Source of the DNA: JANMDU01 sp043777675
GTDB taxonomy: Bacteria > Pseudomonadota > Gammaproteobacteria > Burkholderiales > Burkholderiaceae_C
DNA: 64,000 nucleotides
Reading direction: 5' to 3'
Assembly: GCA_043777675.1 (NCBI GenBank)
Contig: JAYWHR010000056.1
Coordinates: 40,721 to 104,720, forward strand
Each line of letters begins with the position of its first letter. Positions within the stretch are counted from its first letter, which is position 1. A model generated the notes under the pieces. The model was given only the letters and a program-made list of their open reading frames with translations, did no database searches and was not told the DNA's origin. Both the position numbers and the translations under genes were made by a program. Below are positions 59,316 to 64,000 of the stretch, in pieces.

Positions 59316-61714
59316 CGCTTGAGCGCAGCCAATTTATCCGCCATCGAAGAATTGCGCACCCCCTCTTGCTCTGGTCGATAAGAATTCGCAGCACCTCGGG
59401 AATCTCGCCCGCCGCGATCATTGCGCTCGCCTGTTGGCCGCGCTGGCGCAGCATCCAGCTTCATCGAAAGTGCAATACGCTTCCTCGCCACATCCACTTC
59501 CATCACCTTCACTTTGACCACTTGCCCCGCGCGGACGACTTCTCGGGCATCGGTGATGAATTTGTGGGAGAGCTGGCTCACGTGGATCAGGCCGTCTTGA
59601 TGCACGCCGAGATCGACGAAAGCACCGAAGACGGCGACGTTGCTGACCGTGCCCTCCAGCACCATGCCGACGACCAAATGCTTGATGTCTTCAATGCCAT
59701 CGCTTAACCGCGCTGCCACGAAGCTGCCGCGCGGATCGCGGCTGGGTTTTTCTAATTCAGCGAGGATGTCTTGCACAGTGAGCGCACCGGCTTTTTCAGT
59801 GACGATTTGCTCAGGTTTGACGCCTTTGAGCAATTCGCTGCGCCCCATCACCTCAGCAATGGGCTTTTTCACCAGCGCCAAGAGTTTTTCAACGACTTCA
59901 TAGCTCTCAGGATGCACGCCCGTGGCATCGAGCGGATTGCTGCCGCCCTGAATGCGCAAAAAGCCTGCGCATTGCTCAAACGTCTTCGCGCCCAAGCCGC
60001 TCACAGCCAGCAAATCTGCACGGCTCTTAAACGCGCCATTCGCCTCCCGATGCCGCACCACTGCTTTGGCAACAGAGCCGCTCAAGCCCGCCACACGCGA
60101 GAGCAGCGGCACGCTTGCTGTATTCAGATCCACACCCACGCCATTCACACAATCTTCCACCACAGCATCCAAGCTCTTGACCAAGTCGCTCTGGTTCACA
60201 TCATGCTGATACTGCCCCACGCCGATGCTCTTGGGATCAATCTTCACCAGCTCGGCCAGCGGATCTTGCAATCGCCGCGCAATGGATGCCGCGCCGCGCA
60301 AGCTGACGTCCACGTCAGGCATTTCCTGCGAAGCGTATTCACTGGCGCTGTAGATTGACGCGCCTGACTCGCTCACCACGACTTTTTGTATCGTTTTTAA
60401 AGCATTTTGGCCTTCTAGCCGGCGTACATCCTGCGCGGGGCGCTCTTCTTTTGATAGTATCTTGATGAGATCGCCAGCCAGCTTATCCGTCTCGCGCGAA
60501 GCCGTGCCGTTGCCAATAGCGATCAATTCCACGCTGTGTTTTAAAGCCAAATGCTGCAAGGTATGCAAACTGCCATCCCAGTCTTTTCGCGGCTCATGCG
60601 GATACACGGTAGATGTCTCCAGCAGCTTGCCGGTCGCATCCACCACCGCCACCTTCACCCCCGTGCGAATGCCCGGATCCAGCCCCATCACGGCTTTGGG
60701 CCCCGCAGGCGCCGCCAGGAGCAGATCGCGAACGTTTTGTGCAAACACTTTGATCGCCACTTTCTCCGCCTCTTCGCGCAGCCGCGCAAACAGATCGCGC
60801 TCTAAGCTGAGCGAGAGCTTGACCTTCCAAGCCCAGCTCACGCATTTGCGAATCAAATCATCAGACGGCCTTGCAGCATGGCTCCATTTCAGATGCAAGG
60901 CGATACGGCCTTCAGCCAAGCTCACAGGTTTTGCTACAAAATTCGTAGCGCCCGGCGCAGATTCTACGGCGGGCACAGCCAGTTTTGCTTCTAAATACTC
61001 CGCTGCACGCCCTCGAAACACCGCCAGCGCCCGATGCGAAGGCACTCTGGCAATAGGCTCGCTGTAATCAAAATAATCGCGGAATTTAGCAATCTCCGCA
61101 TCGTTTTCGTTCTTGCCCTCAATCAGCTTAGAAGCAAAATCCGCGCTGCTCCAAAGCCATTCGCGCAAGCTCTGCACGAGGCCAGCGTCTTCTGCCCAAC
61201 GCTCGCTCAAAATATCGCGCACGCCGTCCAGCACCGCCATCGAAGTAGAAAAATCTGCGCCCTCAATCGTGCCAGCGGGCGTTGTGTATTTCTCAGCCTC
61301 GACCAAAGGAACAAGCGACGGATCAGCAAACAACAGATCCGCCAGCGGCTCAATACCCGCTTCCCGCGCAATCATGCCCTTGGTGCGGCGCTTGGGTTTG
61401 AAAGGTAAATACAAATCTTCCAGCTCTTGCTTGGTCGGTGCGGCTTCAATCGCGGCATGCAGTTCTGGGGATAGCTTACCCTGCTCAGAGATGCTTTTCA
61501 GAATGGCGGCACGGCGCTCGGCCATCTCGCGCAAATAGCCCAAGCGGTATTCCAGCTCACGCAGCTGAATATCATCCAGGCCATCGGTGGCTTCTTTACG
61601 GTAGCGCGCGATGAAGGGCACGGTTGCCCCGCCATCGAGCAGGCTCACTGCGGATTGCACCTGCGATTCTTTGACTTTGATTTCTTGCGCTATTTGCCTA
61701 ACGATACTTTGCAT
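59312..61714 (-). CDS. tex: Tex family RNA-binding protein with two in-frame repeats
   Basis: A 800-aa transcription-accessory protein with N-terminal helix domain (VPFIARYRKEATDGLDDIQL), YqgF-like domain (AVMGLDPGIRTGVKVAVVDA), helix-hairpin-helix (LSRVAGLSGSVAKAVVRHRE) and C-terminal S1 domain (LEGTVSNVAVFGAFVDLG). GAGGGAG lies just upstream of the ATG at 61714; an apparent 28-residue extension is rejected. Two dispersed repeats are translated in it. One is sense, at about residues 419-438 (LSKEERPAQDVRRLE). One is antisense, at about 242-260 (VESAPGATNFVA). Both lie in or beside linkers. Confidence 0.93.
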   Translation of the reverse strand: MQSIVRQIAQEIKVKESQVQSAVSLLDGGATVPFIARYRKEATDGLDDIQLRELEYRLGYLREMAERRAAILKSISEQGKLSPELHAAIEAAPTKQELEDLYLPFKPKRRTKGMIAREAGIEPLADLLFADPSLVPLVEAEKYTTPAGTIEGADFSTSMAVLDGVRDILSERWAEDAGLVQSLREWLWSSADFASKLIEGKNENDAEIAKFRDYFDYSEPIARVPSHRALAVFRGRAAEYLEAKLAVPAVESAPGATNFVAKPVSLAEGRIALHLKWSHAARPSDDLIRKCVSWAWKVKLSLSLERDLFARLREEAEKVAIKVFAQNVRDLLLAAPAGPKAVMGLDPGIRTGVKVAVVDATGKLLETSTVYPHEPRKDWDGSLHTLQHLALKHSVELIAIGNGTASRETDKLAGDLIKILSKEERPAQDVRRLEGQNALKTIQKVVVSESGASIYSASEYASQEMPDVDVSLRGAASIARRLQDPLAELVKIDPKSIGVGQYQHDVNQSDLVKSLDAVVEDCVNGVGVDLNTASVPLLSRVAGLSGSVAKAVVRHREANGAFKSRADLLAVSGLGAKTFEQCAGFLRIQGGSNPLDATGVHPESYEVVEKLLALVKKPIAEVMGRSELLKGVKPEQIVTEKAGALTVQDILAELEKPSRDPRGSFVAARLSDGIEDIKHLVVGMVLEGTVSNVAVFGAFVDLGVHQDGLIHVSQLSHKFITDAREVVRAGQVVKVKVMEVDVARKRIALSMKLDAAPARPTGERNDRGGRDSRGAANSYRPEQEGVRNSSMADKLAALKR
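60416..60458 (-). repeat. Dispersed repeat copy 18, inside tex (sense)
   Basis: Plus strand reads TAGCCGGCGTACATCCTGCG, then CGGGGCGCTCTTCTTTTGATAG. Read in the same frame as the trmJ and hpnE copies, with TAG changed to GAG. Confidence 0.75.
60934..60990 (+). repeat. Dispersed repeat copy 19, inside tex (antisense)
   Basis: CTACAAAATTCGTAGC, then CGGCGCAGATTCTACGGC, then GGGCACAGCCAGTTTTGCTT. Read in the same antisense frame as the copies in ybiB and the asparaginase gene. Confidence 0.7.
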
Positions 61715-61823
61715 CAACACTCCCTCACCAGATCCATACAACGAAGCGCGAGAGTGTGCCATGCCAAGCGCGGGCCAGCGGCTAGAGGCATCGCTCAAAT
61801 GACAAATTTTTCAATTCAAGGCA

Positions 61824-61852
61824 TTTAGAGCCCCAAAAAACCGCGCTATAAT
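61824..61852 (+). promoter_or_regulatory. Probable promoter of the tRNA-Lys gene
   Basis: A perfect -10 hexamer TATAAT at 61847-61852 with a weak TTTAGA -35 at 61824-61829 (17-bp spacing). Transcription would start about 40 bases before the tRNA. Confidence 0.55.
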
Positions 61853-61896
61853 CAGGGGCTACGCTGTGAAAAACTCAGGTTTTAGCAGCTAGAAGT

Positions 61897-61972
61897 GGGA
61901 CCTTAGCTCAGTTGGTAGAGCAGCGGACTTTTAATCCGTTTGTCGTGGGTTCGACCCCCGCAGGTCCCACCA
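61897..61972 (+). tRNA. tRNA-Lys (anticodon UUU), CCA encoded
   Basis: A 76-nt cloverleaf. Acceptor arms GGGACCT and AGGTCCC pair perfectly, followed by ACCA. The D-loop contains AGCTCAGTTGGTAGAGC. The anticodon loop is CTTTTAA with anticodon TTT at 61930-61932, and the T-loop contains TTCGA. A terminator hairpin follows within ten bases. Confidence 0.97.
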
Positions 61973-61981
61973 AAACAATGC

Positions 61982-62015
61982 AGCCCTGTAGCACTCGTGG
62001 TTACAGGGCTTTTTG
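61982..62015 (+). terminator. Terminator after tRNA-Lys
   Basis: Stem AGCCCTGTA / TACAGGGCT (9 bp) with an 11-nt loop, followed by TTTTTGC on the plus strand. Confidence 0.85.
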
Positions 62016-62043
62016 CTATTTGATTTGTATCACGATGCGGAAT

Positions 62044-62322
62044 TCAGTTGGTTTTGGTCTCGGGTTCATTGGGATGTGTTGGCCTTGTCTGACTCGGCTG
62101 GCGGGCAGTGAGGCTGGCCACTTTGCTGGAGGCAAGCTTGGAGTCACTGGATTTCCAGATCATCACCAAACCTAGAACCCCGGCAACAATCAACCCCAAG
62201 TCCGCCTGAACACCGAAAACGAACGCCGCTTGGCTGCCCACAAAGCCCCACAAAACTGGCACTATGAAAACGCTGCGTGGATAGGGCTTGACTAAAAACG
62301 CGAGTAGTCCAATGGTGAACAA
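62044..62322 (-). pseudogene. Remnant of a DUF6064-type membrane protein
   Basis: The 92-codon frame encodes FTIGLLAFLVKPYPRSVFIV and PVLWGFVGSQAAFVFGVQAD with a hydrophobic continuation, like the C-terminal end of DUF6064 membrane proteins, and then a hydrophilic tail. The usual N-terminal ~130 residues are missing. The frame begins at a TTG directly after, and in the same frame as, the stop codon of the upstream flavoprotein gene. It is most likely the 3' remnant left by a deletion. Confidence 0.55.
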
Positions 62323-62325
62323 TGT

Positions 62326-62916
62326 TCATTCCGCTTTTCTTCCCAGCCGTTCCATCTTTTTAAACCATTCGCTGGCCTCTTCTGGCTTCATGTCGCCGGT
62401 CAATCCAATGAGTGTTTCGTTCACAGGCGCAATACCGAAAAAGCCCAAGATGTTGCGTTCTAGGGACTTGATACTGTGGGCGCGAAAGTACCAGCGGTAC
62501 ACCAGCGCTGGCATGCCCATCGTGACGACCACGCGTGCAGAGCGACCCGTCGGGGCTTTTTTGCCCCAAGGTGTGCCGCCTGCTTCGCGGATGATTGCAA
62601 AGCCAGGCCGCGCAACTTGCTCTAAAAAAGCTTTGACCAGAGATGGCATGTCACCCAGCCAAAGGGGGAAGAAGATAACAATGTGCTCAGCCCAACCTAT
62701 GTCGTCTTGTGCAGGCTTCAGGCTGGCAGGTAGGACGCCATGCTCCCATTCATCCTGACTGCGCAGTGGTGGGAAGTCCAGCTCAGCCAATGAGATGCGC
62801 CGCACCGTGTGGCCTGCGCTTTCTGCGCCCAGTGCGTAGCTATCAGCCAGTGCATGACCCAAGTGCTTCCGACTTGCATCTGGATGACCCTGAATCAAAA
62901 GGATTTTTTTTGACAT
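62326..62916 (-). CDS. Flavodoxin-fold NAD(P)H dehydrogenase (quinone)-like protein
   Basis: A 196-aa protein of the NAD(P)H-quinone oxidoreductase (Flavodoxin_2) family, similar to KefF/MdaB members. Motifs are KKILLIQGHPDASRKHLGHA at the N-terminus (flavin phosphate site), AEHIVIFFPLWLGDMPSLVK, and EQVARPGFAII. A cytoplasmic two-electron quinone reductase role is inferred. Confidence 0.87.
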   Translation of the reverse strand: MSKKILLIQGHPDASRKHLGHALADSYALGAESAGHTVRRISLAELDFPPLRSQDEWEHGVLPASLKPAQDDIGWAEHIVIFFPLWLGDMPSLVKAFLEQVARPGFAIIREAGGTPWGKKAPTGRSARVVVTMGMPALVYRWYFRAHSIKSLERNILGFFGIAPVNETLIGLTGDMKPEEASEWFKKMERLGRKAE

Positions 62917-63017
62917 ACGTTACTTTCGCGGGGTTGAATGGGGGGCTCGGCGTGAATACGCAGCACGCTTGGATAGCAGACCCAGACGGGTGTTGACCTG
63001 CGTGTCGTGGTGCTAGT

Positions 63018-63753
<736 letters not shown>

Positions 63754-63761
<8 letters not shown>

Positions 63762-64000
63762 GGATAGCCACCGCAGGGTCTAACCGCGCGGCCCGCTGCG
63801 CGGGAAACAGCGCCGACAAAGTGCCTACCGCTGTGGCTCCAAGTGCGACAACCAAGTACAGCATCGGCCCGGCCTCGAGAGTGAAAAACGGCACACCTTC
63901 ATCATCCACGGCAACCGCGCGCCAACCCATCAAAAAACCCCAGCCCATCAGAGACCCCAGCACCGAACCCAGCAAACCTAGGATTGCGCCTTGCAGCAAA
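63754..64000 (-). CDS. FtsX/MacB-type ABC permease, C-terminal part (cut by the right edge)
   Basis: The last ~80 residues of a permease whose 5' end is outside the window. It shows the C-terminal hydrophobic segments, GAILGLLGSVLGSLMGWGFL and LYLVVALGATAVGTLSALFP, and the terminal PAQRAARLDPAVAIRG typical of FtsX/MacB permeases. It overlaps the ATPase start by 8 bp, so the two are one operon and one exporter. Confidence 0.85.

Overview
The window looks like chromosome from a betaproteobacterium of the order Burkholderiales, most likely Comamonadaceae. I judge this from the gene families (HpnC/HpnD/HpnE squalene genes, TrmJ, DarP, Tex, DusA, YbiB, LexA with CTG-N10-CAG operators), the moderately high GC, and a dispersed short repeat. 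The genus cannot be settled from this sequence alone. There is no rRNA, prophage, CRISPR array or intact insertion sequence. One tRNA-Lys(UUU) lies near the right end.

Layout. 0-8.6 kb: a secreted protein cut by the left edge, a ZIP metal transporter, an exported dienelactone hydrolase, a tautomerase-darP-mog run, two tandem LysM-FecR proteins followed by a cyclic-nucleotide-binding protein, and cysE. 8.6-16.7 kb: trmJ, a DUF11 surface protein, two membrane hydroxylases of the sterol desaturase type, ybiB-cobA, and a BaiN/HI0933-type flavoprotein. 16.8-29 kb: an RND efflux pair, murI with a DUF2442 gene, class I fumarase, a YqhA-type membrane protein, acs, and exported MsrA and MsrB. 29.3-34.9 kb: an accessory island with a truncated DUF1016 gene, a PrrC/RloC-like AAA_13 ATPase with a zinc hook, a DUF2130 coiled-coil protein, and a Fic gene broken by an amber codon. 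35-51.9 kb: housekeeping and metabolic genes including tapT, a YcaQ-type glycosylase, uppP, dusA, an asparaginase, lexA and the hpnC-hpnD-hpnE cluster. 51.9-59.3 kb: a type I restriction-modification operon, hsdM-hsdS-(35-aa ORF)-fic-hsdR, whose fic gene also carries an in-frame amber codon. 59.3-64 kb: tex, tRNA-Lys, a quinone-reductase-like flavoprotein and the start of an ABC exporter.

The strongest unexplained signal is a family of about 40-60 bp repeats. I count 19 copies. Nine lie inside eight otherwise ordinary genes (trmJ, ybiB, the BaiN-type gene, murI, the asparaginase gene, hpnC, hpnE, and tex twice) and are read through in frame. Three copies read in one particular frame have all changed the repeat's TAG to GAG. 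Two further copies supply the stop codon of a neighbouring gene. This resembles the palindromic elements that invade coding sequence in Rickettsia. A second signal, at 11.9-12.3 kb, is a pair of oppositely oriented elements with a conserved 91-nt core. Each core is closed by a 26-28 bp stem whose sequence differs completely between the two copies. Neither signal is explained by the genes around it.
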